64,000 nucleotides of DNA from Abyssalbus ytuae (GCF_022807975.1 NZ_CP094358.1:1550001-1614000), one strand, 5' to 3'. Shown: positions 8,376 through 16,615, counted from the stretch's first letter. The notes: generated by a model from the sequence alone, not told the origin. A program made the numbers and translations.

Positions 8376-9467
8376 ATGAAAAAAGTACTTGCATTATTTC
8401 TGGTAAACCTGGTGTTTATTTTTAGTTGTACCAATGACGACGGTATAGAAAATGACGTAAAAATAGATAAGGTGGATAACTTGATTTCTACGAATCAAAC
8501 AGCATTTGATATAACCATAAGTTGGAGTCCCGGAACAAATAGTAATATTATAAGTTATAATATTTTCAGAGATAATAACTTTTTAACAAACACTTCTGGT
8601 ACAACTTTTACCGACACAAACCTAAATGAAGATACCAGCTATTCATACCAGGTTAGCGCAGTTGATTCGGAAAATAATGAAGGTCCAAAATCAAATGTTT
8701 TAGTGATTTCCACAAAAAGCAATTCAAATTCAGAAGATTATGAATTTGTTTTTAACGATGGTTTTGAAGGAGATAGGGACAATACATTTTGGTTGGGGGA
8801 AGGTGTTTACATTAATTATGGTGTGGAGGATCCCAATGATCCTTTAAATAAAGTTATGAAAATGAGCTACATTTTTAATAGCGAAGGAGAAGGGGATTCA
8901 TGGACCGAGTATGATTTTGCATTACCTATTGAAGCAACTCAAATCGAAATGAGTTTTGATATGTACACCCCTGAAAATTATCTTCATTTTGAAAACAACC
9001 ACAAATTATATGCCCTTTGGTCCGGTACATATGGAAAAACAAATGCTTGGATCAGTGTATCATCCGAAATGTGGGGTGTGGAAGGAGGTGCCTCCCCTTC
9101 AATATACGTAGGGATTGACCAGAATAATTTTGGACATGCAATGCTATCAGATAGACCATTGATCTTAGAAGACCATGCGGGTTCATGGTCAACGTATAAA
9201 ATATATTTAAAATTATCAGAGAATGATGGAGATTATGGGATTTTAGAACTTTATAAAGACGGAGTATTAGTAACTTCAACAAATCATCCTAATTTAACCA
9301 AACCATATAGCGGAGCGCCTGAACCTTCAGAAATAATCCGTTATGCTGAAACAGGAAATTATATTGACCAAGGAACACTTCTTGGTTGGGCAAATGGTGA
9401 TCCTGATAGATCGTATAATCAAGACATCCATTTTTTGATTGATAATTTTAGCTTAAAGGCAAAATGA
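8376..9467 (+). CDS. Lipoprotein with fibronectin III and concanavalin-like domains
   Basis: The start at 8376 gives a clean lipoprotein signal (MKKVLALFLV, lipobox cysteine Cys18); an ATG 30 nt upstream only adds a charged leader. Residues about 27-108 form a fibronectin type III domain. The remaining 250 residues look like an all-beta concanavalin-like jelly roll of the sort seen in polysaccharide lyases and carbohydrate-binding modules, with many Trp, Tyr and Asp residues. The mature 363-residue precursor is probably surface-exposed and may bind or cut a polysaccharide. Catalytic residues could not be assigned, so a binding role is equally possible. Confidence 0.7.
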   Translation: MKKVLALFLVNLVFIFSCTNDDGIENDVKIDKVDNLISTNQTAFDITISWSPGTNSNIISYNIFRDNNFLTNTSGTTFTDTNLNEDTSYSYQVSAVDSENNEGPKSNVLVISTKSNSNSEDYEFVFNDGFEGDRDNTFWLGEGVYINYGVEDPNDPLNKVMKMSYIFNSEGEGDSWTEYDFALPIEATQIEMSFDMYTPENYLHFENNHKLYALWSGTYGKTNAWISVSSEMWGVEGGASPSIYVGIDQNNFGHAMLSDRPLILEDHAGSWSTYKIYLKLSENDGDYGILELYKDGVLVTSTNHPNLTKPYSGAPEPSEIIRYAETGNYIDQGTLLGWANGDPDRSYNQDIHFLIDNFSLKAK

Positions 9468-9660
9468 TAATTATCCGTTGCTTCTTTTTGCGAGGATTTA
9501 CCAGTTTCGGTTTAACTTAATGATTAGCTAATCTACTAACTGGGGGGTGGACCACCTAAATGATTTAACGCCAAGATAGAAATGACCTCTCATTAATACA
9601 GTAAGAAAAAAAACTTCGACAAAGAATTGAAAAAATAAAACTTTATTAAAAAATGTACCG

Positions 9661-9678
9661 AGTTATCTGGAGATAACT
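9661..9678. promoter_or_regulatory. Perfect 18-bp palindrome upstream of the LRR lipoprotein gene
   Basis: AGTTATCTGGAGATAACT consists of two exact 8-bp arms around GG. It ends 59 bp before the start at 9738. It shares 15 of 18 positions with the element at 7429. There is no T-run after it, which argues against a terminator. An operator for a dimeric regulator is the simplest reading. Confidence 0.5.
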
Positions 9679-9737
9679 TTAGAATTACCCAGATTTTATT
9701 ATTTAGCCTAATCTTTAAACAATTTAATTTTTAGGCC

Positions 9738-11246
9738 ATGTTAAAACACTTAAATCTTATTTTATTTTCCATCATTTTGATCGGACCTTTTTTAATTTCT
9801 TGCGGAAAAGATGATGATCCGGTTTTGAGTGACGAGAAAGAGATTGTGAGTTTTGTATTTAAATCACAAAACAATGCCAGCCTGGTTTCAGATGTTGTTG
9901 CTCAAATTAACCAGGACAATAAAACTATTACAGCTACCGTGCCTTACGGAACAAATACAGCTGTTTTAGTTCCTGCTATTGAAGTATCAAAAAATGCAAC
10001 TTTTTCTCCTGAAGGAGCACAGGATTTTAGCAAGGCCATAACATATACAATAACAGCAGAAGACAACTCTAAACAGGAATATAGAGCAGAAATAATTGTT
10101 CAAGAAATTGAGTTAACTGATCGTGAGATTTTGATAGAGTTTTTTGAAGCAAATCCCGATACTAATTTAAATTGGGATTTAAATGATGAGACTATGGATT
10201 CCTGGACAGGTGTTACACATATTGAAGGAAAAATAACAGCTTTACAATTTGTTGATAATAACATCGTATCGCTTCCTTCTTCTTTCGGAGGCCTGAAAAA
10301 ATTAGAAAGACTGGTAATAGCACGAAACAAATTAACCAGCTTGCCTGATGAAATAGGAAATTTAGAAAACCTAAAAACTCTTTTTTTATTAGGTGAAAAC
10401 TTCACAGATATCCCACAAGAAATAGAAAATCTAACCAATTTAGAAGAGTTACACCTGGTAAGCCAGGAACTAAATTCAGTTCCTAAAGAAATAGGAAATT
10501 TAGAAAATCTGGAAATATTAACTATTGGGGGGAATGCGTTAACCACTATCCCTGATGAAATCGGAAAGCTTGTAAATTTAACAACACTCTCATTAAGAGG
10601 TGAGAATATAACCAGTATTCCTGCATCAATTAATGACCTGACACAACTGACAGATTTATACTTAACTTTAAGTAATCTAACTAGCTTTCCTGTGGAATTA
10701 CAGAATTTAACCAACTTGACTCATTTGAGTTTAAACTTCGAACAAATTAATTTTCCTTCCGGAATTGATACTTTGGTCAACTTATCAGCTTTATCCCTAA
10801 CTGGTATTGATTTAGCAAGCTTTCCTGCCAAGATTACTAATTTAACAAATTTGACCACACTATCTATGAGTAATAATAACCTGAGTAGTTACCCGGCAGA
10901 AATTAATACACTTTCAAATTTGACAACTCTTAGTATAACAAATAACAATCTAACTATGATTCCTAAAGAAATAGGTGCCTTTGAAAATTTACAAAAATTA
11001 TCCTTATCCGGCAATCAATTAACTGATATACCTATGGAAATAGGCAATCTGAAGAATTTGACTTCCTTAAATCTGGAAGAAAATAAACTAACTACTATTC
11101 CTAAAGAAATAGGCAGACTCATACAATTGGAAGATTTGTATTTACGCAATAATAACCTTACTTCTATTCCGCAGGAAGTATGTGATCTCAAAACCAATTA
11201 TAACACTAATATTTCTAAAGAAAGTGACGTAACCTGTATGAAATAG
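9738..11246 (+). CDS. Leucine-rich-repeat lipoprotein with DUF5018-like domain
   Basis: A 502-residue lipoprotein with signal 1-21 and lipobox Cys22 (LISC). Residues about 33-125 resemble the DUF5018-type beta-sandwich of Bacteroidota surface lipoproteins (ITATVPYGTNTAVLVPAIEV, ITYTITAEDNSKQEY). About 128-170 are a capping segment with a conserved Trp, then roughly fourteen 23-residue leucine-rich repeats (pattern IPxEIGNLxNLxxLxLxxNxL) run to about 490. Two residues near the end are cysteines that could cap the solenoid. Such solenoids bind proteins, so surface adhesion or recognition is likely. A 204-codon open frame on the opposite strand is a shadow of the repeats. Confidence 0.88.
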   Translation: MLKHLNLILFSIILIGPFLISCGKDDDPVLSDEKEIVSFVFKSQNNASLVSDVVAQINQDNKTITATVPYGTNTAVLVPAIEVSKNATFSPEGAQDFSKAITYTITAEDNSKQEYRAEIIVQEIELTDREILIEFFEANPDTNLNWDLNDETMDSWTGVTHIEGKITALQFVDNNIVSLPSSFGGLKKLERLVIARNKLTSLPDEIGNLENLKTLFLLGENFTDIPQEIENLTNLEELHLVSQELNSVPKEIGNLENLEILTIGGNALTTIPDEIGKLVNLTTLSLRGENITSIPASINDLTQLTDLYLTLSNLTSFPVELQNLTNLTHLSLNFEQINFPSGIDTLVNLSALSLTGIDLASFPAKITNLTNLTTLSMSNNNLSSYPAEINTLSNLTTLSITNNNLTMIPKEIGAFENLQKLSLSGNQLTDIPMEIGNLKNLTSLNLEENKLTTIPKEIGRLIQLEDLYLRNNNLTSIPQEVCDLKTNYNTNISKESDVTCMK

Positions 11247-11587
11247 GACTGTAATTTATTAAAGAGGGCTTCAGAAACAGAAAAAGCAGAAAGTTTATAA
11301 GGCGAAACCTGGTATTCTTCCAAAAAAGTCCATTTTTTTACTGTTTTCTCTTAAAAAACGGTATTGATAACTTTAATCTTTTAACGCAATATAAACAAAC
11401 CTTTCCCGATCGTGCCGTTCGGGCGGATTTGTTCTTTTTTGGTAATAAAAAAGAAAGAGATAATTAGTATGAAAGCTATTTAAATTATCATGGATACTCA
11501 CTTTAACGTAAACCGGGCATTAACGTTGGCATTATAGCACACTAAATTTTATATTTCAATAAAATGTATTTACTTTGTAATAACATT
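11247..11587. other. 341-bp gap before the toxin-antitoxin pair
   Basis: No gene is supported here. TTAACG occurs at 11381, 11503, 11520 and 11587, the last inside the palindrome at the mazE-like start. A short GC-rich hairpin (CCCGA / TCGGG near 11407-11426) followed by TTTGTTCTTTTTT might be a terminator for the LRR gene, though it is 160 nt away. TTACTTTG near 11571 is one base off the Bacteroidota -7 consensus TAnnTTTG and could serve the toxin-antitoxin operon. Confidence 0.4.
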
Positions 11588-11597
11588 TAACGCGTTA
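11588..11597. promoter_or_regulatory. Palindrome at the antitoxin start, candidate autoregulatory operator
   Basis: TAACGCGTTA is a perfect 10-bp palindrome whose last base is the A of the antitoxin ATG. MazE-type antitoxins are AbrB-fold DNA-binding proteins that usually repress their own operon, so this is a plausible binding site. It contains one of four TTAACG motifs in the preceding 220 bp. Confidence 0.4.
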
Positions 11598-11842
11598 TGG
11601 AAGCATCTATTATCAAAATTGGAAATTCAAAAGGTCTTCGCCTGAGTAAAACTATTCTGGAAAAATACAATATTAAGGACAAAGTAGAATTAATTCTTGA
11701 AAAAGGGCAAATTATTCTAAGGCCTGTTGCAACACCCCGGAAAAACTGGGAAAAGGAATTCAAAAAAATGAGAGATAATAAGGATGATAAATTGCTTATG
11801 AACGACATCTTTGATGATGAGAACCTGGAAGAATGGAATTAA
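11597..11842 (+). CDS. MazE-like antitoxin (AbrB/SpoVT fold)
   Basis: This 81-residue protein has an N-terminal swapped-hairpin DNA-binding domain (IIKIGNSKGLRLSKTIL, then an acidic VELILEKGQIILRP). The acidic, probably disordered tail (about 50-81) is the part that usually covers the toxin. It overlaps the toxin frame by 10 nt, as expected for a coupled operon. The size and domain order are standard for the family. Confidence 0.88.
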   Translation: MEASIIKIGNSKGLRLSKTILEKYNIKDKVELILEKGQIILRPVATPRKNWEKEFKKMRDNKDDKLLMNDIFDDENLEEWN

Positions 11843-12156
11843 AACAATACTTCATTGTCCTGGTTAATCTTGACCCCACAATTGGAAGTGAGATAAAGAA
11901 AACCAGGCCATGTGTAATCATTTCACCAAATGAAATGAATAAGTATCTGAACACTATTGTACTTGCTCCCATGACCACCAATTTAAAAAAATATCCCACA
12001 AGAGTGTCAATAAAGCATAACGGTAAAAAAGGAATGGTTGCCATTGATCAGATACGGACAGTTGACAAAGTGAGAATAATAAAAGTTTTTAAAAAACTAA
12101 CTGATTCCGAAATAAATAATTGCAAGCAAATTATAAAAGAAACTTTTGTGGACTAA
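11833..12156 (+). CDS. MazF/PemK-family endoribonuclease toxin
   Basis: The 107-residue toxin shows the PemK fold. It has an N-terminal strand pair, GSEIKKTRPCVIISP with the conserved Arg-Pro and the following strand, then TIVLAPMTT and a central GMVAIDQIRTVDKVRI strand-helix. Family members cleave single-stranded RNA at short sequences; the specificity here cannot be told. All core elements are present, so it is probably intact. Confidence 0.9.
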   Translation: MELKQYFIVLVNLDPTIGSEIKKTRPCVIISPNEMNKYLNTIVLAPMTTNLKKYPTRVSIKHNGKKGMVAIDQIRTVDKVRIIKVFKKLTDSEINNCKQIIKETFVD

Positions 12157-12175
12157 AATAAATACCTATAACAAA

Positions 12176-12253
12176 ATGGATCATAAAAGCACTGTGGAAA
12201 GAATACCTGCCTTGCTAAATGCAGACCTGAGATTTAGAGGCCGCCTTATTTAA
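12176..12253 (+). other. 25-codon open frame, possible gene remnant
   Basis: ATG at 12176 opens 25 codons (VERIPALLNADLRFRGRLI at the end) closed by TAA, 19 nt after the toxin stop. Codon use looks plausible, but I recognise no family. It may be the leftover of a longer gene or chance. The rest of the 177-bp gap shows nothing. Confidence 0.15.
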
Positions 12254-12333
12254 AAAACGGAAAACTTTCGGAAGGATATAATGCCGGGAAACCTTATACA
12301 AACACAGAGTAAACAATTAAAATACTAAATAAA

Positions 12334-13005
12334 ATGAAAAAAGTGGTTTTATCAACGATCTTGCTATTGATCAATTTTGGATTGAAAGCACAAAATAAAA
12401 TAGAATCTACAGGCAACGTTGGAATTGGAACAACTACTCCAATAGAAAAGCTTCACATAGAAAATGGCATCGTTAAAGTGAGAAGTAACAATAACATGGA
12501 TAGATTTATCTGGAGTAGGACAGATAATACTATGAAGGCTGGTTTAGCTGGAGATGGTGCGAGAAAAATGTTTTTTCTAGCTGATAATTCAACAATAATG
12601 ACAATAGATGGTAACCAGAGGAGTGTTGGAATTGGCACAACCAATCCTGATTCAAAATTGACAGTAGCAGGAAACATTCATTCCCGTGAAGTTAAAGTTA
12701 CTATCAATGCAGGTGCTGACTTTGTTTTTGAAGAGAATTATAACTTGCCATCATTAAAATACATAGAAAATTATTTGATAGACAATAAACACTTACCAGA
12801 AATAGCATCAGCTAAAGAAATGGAGAAAAATGGAATTTATTTGGGGGGAATGAATATCAAACTCCTTCAAAAAATTGAAGAATTGACTCTTTATACAATC
12901 CATCAACAAAAAGAAATTGAAAAACTTAAAAAAGAAAATAAAGAACTGAAGCTTTTATCTGAACGACTAGAAATAGTCGAAAAATTACTACAAAAAGAAA
13001 AATAA
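12334..13005 (+). CDS. Secreted tail-fibre-like protein with coiled-coil end
   Basis: A 223-residue exported protein (signal about 1-19, LKAQ). It carries two copies of the short motif GNVGIGTTTP / RSVGIGTTNPDSKLTVAG, typical of the tail-fibre-like secreted proteins common in Bacteroidota. Residues about 170-223 form a strongly charged heptad coiled coil (KEIEKLKKENKELKLLSERL) that should trimerise. The middle segment (LPSLKYIENYLIDNKHLPEI) is the conserved pre-coil region of these proteins. They are usually part of large surface proteins, so this short version may act as a self-assembling stalk. Function is unknown. Confidence 0.7.
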   Translation: MKKVVLSTILLLINFGLKAQNKIESTGNVGIGTTTPIEKLHIENGIVKVRSNNNMDRFIWSRTDNTMKAGLAGDGARKMFFLADNSTIMTIDGNQRSVGIGTTNPDSKLTVAGNIHSREVKVTINAGADFVFEENYNLPSLKYIENYLIDNKHLPEIASAKEMEKNGIYLGGMNIKLLQKIEELTLYTIHQQKEIEKLKKENKELKLLSERLEIVEKLLQKEK

Positions 13006-13178
13006 AGTGGCTTACAACAATCCATTCTTTTATATTTTGGTGGCACCTTAGTAGACATTTTTTTACTCGACAAATAAAATAATCATATTTTTCCCAAACC
13101 TTAAGGTATTTTCACAAAAAACCACACGCACATACAGCACACCACTCAAAATAACCGATCACTAATACGCAATACAGA

Positions 13179-13529
13179 ATGGAAACATTTACAAATAAAA
13201 AACTAACCTGGAGTGAATTTATGAAAGTTGAAATGAGAGTAGGTACAATCATTTCAGCAGAAGCATTTAAAAAGGCTGTCCACCCCGCATATAAAATGAT
13301 CATCGATTTTGGCGAATACGGACAAAGAAAAACTTCTGCCCAGATTACTAAACTATATAATCCCGAAGAATTAATTGGCAAACAGGTAATTGCCGTTATT
13401 AATTTCCCCCCTAAACAAATAGCTAATATTATGAGTGAATGTCTTGTTTTGGGTGGAGTGGGAAATAACAATGAAGTAACTTTAATAGCCCCTGAAAGAA
13501 AAGTTGAAAATGGAACACGGATTGGATAA
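13179..13529 (+). CDS. csaA: CsaA, tRNA-binding-domain chaperone-like protein
   Basis: This 116-residue protein is a stand-alone EMAP/tRNA-binding OB-fold. It has MKVEMRVGTIISAEAF in the first strands, KTSAQITKLYNPEELIGKQVI in the middle and the VLGGVGN ending of the fold. The length is close to the roughly 110 residues of characterised CsaA dimers, which bind tRNA and have export-chaperone activity. It lies 44 nt upstream of a Crp-like regulator on the same strand. Confidence 0.88.
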   Translation: METFTNKKLTWSEFMKVEMRVGTIISAEAFKKAVHPAYKMIIDFGEYGQRKTSAQITKLYNPEELIGKQVIAVINFPPKQIANIMSECLVLGGVGNNNEVTLIAPERKVENGTRIG

Positions 13530-13573
13530 ATCCCGTAAACAATAACCTTAAAACACAAAGATCGAAGCTATAT

Positions 13574-14149
13574 ATGGCTAAACAACTTTTTCTGCACATA
13601 AACCGGTTTATAAAAATAAATGAAAAAGATTTCCGGGAAATGCTCTCGTTTTTTGAGTTGCATACCTTTGATAAAAAAGATATTATAATGAATCCGGGCA
13701 ACCGATGCAACAATAATTTTTTTGTTTTAGAGGGCTGTGTGCATATGTATTTTACAAACGACAACGGAATAGACAGAACGGTTCAGTTTGCCATAGAAAA
13801 CTGGTGGATAACTGATAATCTGGCATATTATAAAAAAAGTATCACCAATTTTGGTATTCAGGCTGTAGAACCCACACAAATTTTATCTCTCAGTCATAGC
13901 AAACAAGAGCAGCTGTTAGCAAAATTTCCTTCCCTCGAAAAATATTTCAGAATAGTTTACCAGATTTCTTACGGCTCTTCTATTATGAAGACTAAATACT
14001 TATATGAGTTTTCCAAAGAAGACATTTACTTTCATTTTACCAGTCATTATCCATGGTTTGCACAAAGGGTCCCACAATATTTAATTGCCTCCTTTTTAGG
14101 GCTTACTCCGGAATATGTTAGTGAAATAAAAAATAAAAAACGTTCTTAA
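13574..14149 (+). CDS. Crp/Fnr-family transcriptional regulator
   Basis: A 191-residue regulator with a cyclic-nucleotide-type jelly roll (about 20-120) and a C-terminal helix-turn-helix (YLIASFLGLTPEYVSEIKNK). The wing is replaced by a short basic tail, as in many short Bacteroidota members. Neither a Cys cluster nor a clear cAMP pocket is seen. The AhpD-like gene 64 nt downstream on the same strand is a possible target. Confidence 0.85.
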   Translation: MAKQLFLHINRFIKINEKDFREMLSFFELHTFDKKDIIMNPGNRCNNNFFVLEGCVHMYFTNDNGIDRTVQFAIENWWITDNLAYYKKSITNFGIQAVEPTQILSLSHSKQEQLLAKFPSLEKYFRIVYQISYGSSIMKTKYLYEFSKEDIYFHFTSHYPWFAQRVPQYLIASFLGLTPEYVSEIKNKKRS

Positions 14150-14213
14150 ACCCGTTTAAGTTTTTTCTGCCTCCTGTAAAATAGTTTTACATCAAATAAA
14201 AAACTTTAAAACA

Positions 14214-14654
14214 ATGGTTAAAAGAATTCAAATTGACAGGGTTGAGCCCTCTGCCTACAAAGGTATGTTTACTTTGGAACAGTATTTACAGGAAAGCGAA
14301 TTGAGTAACACCCATAAAAACCTGATTAAAATAAGGGCTTCACAATTAAACAGTTGTGCCTTTTGCATTAATATGCATACAAAAGAGGCCCTTACAAACG
14401 GAGAAAAACCGCAACGCATTTTCTTATTAAATGCATGGAAAGAATCTGGCTTATTTACCAACGAGGAAAAAATTATTCTTCAGCTTACAGAAGAAATCAC
14501 TTTGATACATACACATGGTTTAACCGATAACACCTATCAAAAAGCTATCCAATACTTTGGAGAGAATTATCTTGCTCAAATTATAATGGCTGTGACTATT
14601 ATAAATGCATGGAACAGGATATCAGTAAGTACCCATAAACCTGTTGAAGGTTAA
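14214..14654 (+). CDS. AhpD-like carboxymuconolactone-decarboxylase-family protein
   Basis: This 146-residue all-helical protein carries the CXXC active-site motif followed by His (CAFCINMHTKEA, about 47-58). That is the signature of AhpD-type alkylhydroperoxidases, which reduce peroxides through a cysteine pair. The length matches small members of the family. Its 3' end lies 3 bp from the convergent isomerase-like gene. Confidence 0.88.
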   Translation: MVKRIQIDRVEPSAYKGMFTLEQYLQESELSNTHKNLIKIRASQLNSCAFCINMHTKEALTNGEKPQRIFLLNAWKESGLFTNEEKIILQLTEEITLIHTHGLTDNTYQKAIQYFGENYLAQIIMAVTIINAWNRISVSTHKPVEG

Positions 14655-14657
14655 AAA

Positions 14658-15575
14658 TCACACATCACAAATTAAAACACCTTCTTTTAAAGCTGCCATT
14701 TTATCGGGATAGGTAGGTACAAACTCCTGGGCTACATAGCCGTTAAAACCTGTATCTAAAATGGCTTTCATAATGGCAGGATAATAAAGTTCCTGGGTGT
14801 TATTGATTTCGTTTCTTCCCGGCACACCCCCTGTGTGGTAATGGCCTATATGGTGATGATACTTTTTTATGGTGGCTATCACATCGCCTTCCATAATTTG
14901 CATATGGTATATATCGTATAACAATTTAAAATTAGGTGAAGCAATTTTTTCGGCCAGTGCTACACCCCAGGGGGTATGGTCACACTGGTAATCGGGGTGG
15001 TTTACTTTGCTGTTCAGCAATTCCATAAAAATAGTTACTCCCTCTTTTTCGGCCTGCTCTACCAGGGGTTTTAACCCTGTAGCACAGTTTTCTATTCCGG
15101 TCTGGTCATCAAGCTCGCGCCGGTTACCGGAAAAACATATAATATTTTTCACCCCTGCTTCAGCAGCTTTGGTAATGAGCCCGCTGTACTTTTGCTGCAG
15201 ATCAGTATGATTGGCAGGGTCGTTAAACCCATTTTCAATATTTGCAAAACTATCGGTGCCCATAGAGCACTCCAAACCATATTTTTTTGCCAAAGCCCAT
15301 TCCTGCGGAGTTAAAAGGTCAATTGCTTTTAATCCTATTGCGGCTGATTTTTCAAAAAATTCTTCCAAAGGAATACTGTTATAGCACCAACGGCATGCGG
15401 AATGGTTGATATTACCTTTTAAAACAACAGCTACGTCTTTTTCCTGTGGTGCTTCTTCAGGCTTTTGTTCTTTTGGCCTGGTTTCGCAGGATTGGAGCAC
15501 TGCAGGAACCGTAAGCAGTCCTGTTCCCAGGGCCAGGTTTTTAATAACTTCCCTGCGCTTATTTGGTTTGGTCAT
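14658..15575 (-). CDS. Hydroxypyruvate-isomerase-like TIM-barrel lipoprotein
   Basis: A 305-residue AP-endonuclease-2-type TIM barrel. The N-terminus has a twin-arginine-like KRREVIKNLALGTG segment and then a lipobox (LQSC), so it is exported and probably lipid-anchored. Metal-ligand positions are recognisable in FMELLNSKVNHPDY (Glu), LLYDIYHMQ (Asp-His), HYHTGG and AQEF (Glu). Cytoplasmic relatives isomerise hydroxypyruvate or related sugars; an exported form probably acts on a scavenged substrate that cannot be named. It is a single gene. Confidence 0.75.
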   Translation of the reverse strand: MTKPNKRREVIKNLALGTGLLTVPAVLQSCETRPKEQKPEEAPQEKDVAVVLKGNINHSACRWCYNSIPLEEFFEKSAAIGLKAIDLLTPQEWALAKKYGLECSMGTDSFANIENGFNDPANHTDLQQKYSGLITKAAEAGVKNIICFSGNRRELDDQTGIENCATGLKPLVEQAEKEGVTIFMELLNSKVNHPDYQCDHTPWGVALAEKIASPNFKLLYDIYHMQIMEGDVIATIKKYHHHIGHYHTGGVPGRNEINNTQELYYPAIMKAILDTGFNGYVAQEFVPTYPDKMAALKEGVLICDV

Positions 15576-15678
15576 TGTGTAATAGTTTTATTGGTATGAA
15601 TCCCTAAGATACTTATAATTTTTTACTCCTCAAATGCAGGAGGTACAACCTGCTGTATTAACAGGACCAGAGATAAAA

Positions 15679-15710
15679 AAACCCTTACCGGGAATTTTCG
15701 GTAAGGGTTT
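15679..15710 (-). terminator. Terminator after fabD
   Basis: AAACCCTTACCG at 15679-15690 pairs perfectly with CGGTAAGGGTTT at 15699-15710 over an 8-nt loop. Read on the minus strand it is followed by a T-rich run (TTTTTTATC), so it ends the fabD transcript. Confidence 0.85.
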
Positions 15711-15730
15711 AAATTTTTAGAAATAAAACT

Positions 15731-16615
15731 TTATTCTATTTCCACCGAAGCTACTTCGGCTTCCTTATCAATTTTTTTTACCAGTCCCTGTAAAACTTTA
15801 CCCGGGCCTACTTCGGTAAACAAGGTAGCCCCGTCTTTTATCATTTGCTGTACACTTTGGGTCCATCGTACCGGTGCTGTAAGCTGAGCAATTAAATTCT
15901 TTTTAATTTCCGAAGGATCGGTAACTGCTTTTGCTGTTACATTTTGGTAAACCGGACAAAGAAGGGTGTTAAAGGTAGTATTTTCAATTGCAGCTGCAAG
16001 TTCTTCCCTGGCGGGTTCCATTAAAGGAGAATGAAAAGCTCCGCCCACTGGCAATACCAAAGCTCTTCTGGCCCCGGCCTCTTTTAATGCTTCACAGGCA
16101 GCATTTACAGCCTCTGTTTCACCTGAGATAACAAGCTGGCCCGGACAGTTGTAATTTGCTGCTACCACTATTCCGGTAGTTTGGGCACAGATTTTTTCCA
16201 CTACCTCATCCTCCAGTCCTAAGACGGCTGCCATGGTACTGGGTTTTAATTCGCATGCTTTTTGCATGGCAAGAGCCCGTTGTGAGACAAGTTTTAAACC
16301 GTCTTCAAAATTAAGGCTCCCATTGGCCACCAATGCGGAAAACTCTCCTAAAGAGTGGCCTGCAACCATTTCGGGTTTAAAGTTATTACCTGCTACTTTG
16401 CTTAATATCACTGAGTGGATAAATACCGCTGGCTGGGTAACTTTTGTTTGTTTTAAATCCTCCGCCGATCCTTCAAACATAATATCGGTGATGGAAAAAT
16501 CAAGAATATCGTTTGCCTTTTCAAAAAGTTCCTGTGCTAAAGGGGATTTTTCATAAAGATCCAGCCCCATACCGGTAAATTGAGATCCCTGTCCGGGAAA
16601 TATGTATGCTTTCAT
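15731..16615 (-). CDS. fabD: Malonyl-CoA:ACP transacylase
   Basis: This 294-residue enzyme transfers malonyl from CoA to acyl carrier protein for fatty acid synthesis. The oxyanion segment FPGQGSQ is at 6-12, nucleophile Ser88 is in GHSLGEFSA and catalytic His195 is in GGAFHSPLM. The conserved Arg is within SQRALAMQ (near residue 113). Length is normal. It is followed by a strong terminator and seems to be transcribed alone. Confidence 0.96.
   Translation of the reverse strand: MKAYIFPGQGSQFTGMGLDLYEKSPLAQELFEKANDILDFSITDIMFEGSAEDLKQTKVTQPAVFIHSVILSKVAGNNFKPEMVAGHSLGEFSALVANGSLNFEDGLKLVSQRALAMQKACELKPSTMAAVLGLEDEVVEKICAQTTGIVVAANYNCPGQLVISGETEAVNAACEALKEAGARRALVLPVGGAFHSPLMEPAREELAAAIENTTFNTLLCPVYQNVTAKAVTDPSEIKKNLIAQLTAPVRWTQSVQQMIKDGATLFTEVGPGKVLQGLVKKIDKEAEVASVEIE

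Noticed and set aside
9546-9556. GGTGGACCACC hairpin in the gap before the LRR gene
   Set aside because: The stem is five base pairs with a single-base centre and lacks any T-run; too little to call a regulatory site.
10100-10714. 204-codon frame opposite the LRR gene
   Set aside because: It is a mirror of the repeated LRR codons; the plus-strand frame has a lipobox, domains and repeats.
7538-11246. Type IX secretion cargo
   Set aside because: None of the three exported proteins ends in a recognisable T9SS sorting domain; two have lipoprotein signals instead.
12334-13005. Prophage tail gene
   Set aside because: It has a signal peptide and no phage structural, lysis or integrase genes are near, so it is read as a cell-surface protein.
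13112-13558. 148-codon frame opposite csaA
   Set aside because: It covers csaA on the other strand; CsaA has clear family motifs, the antisense frame none.
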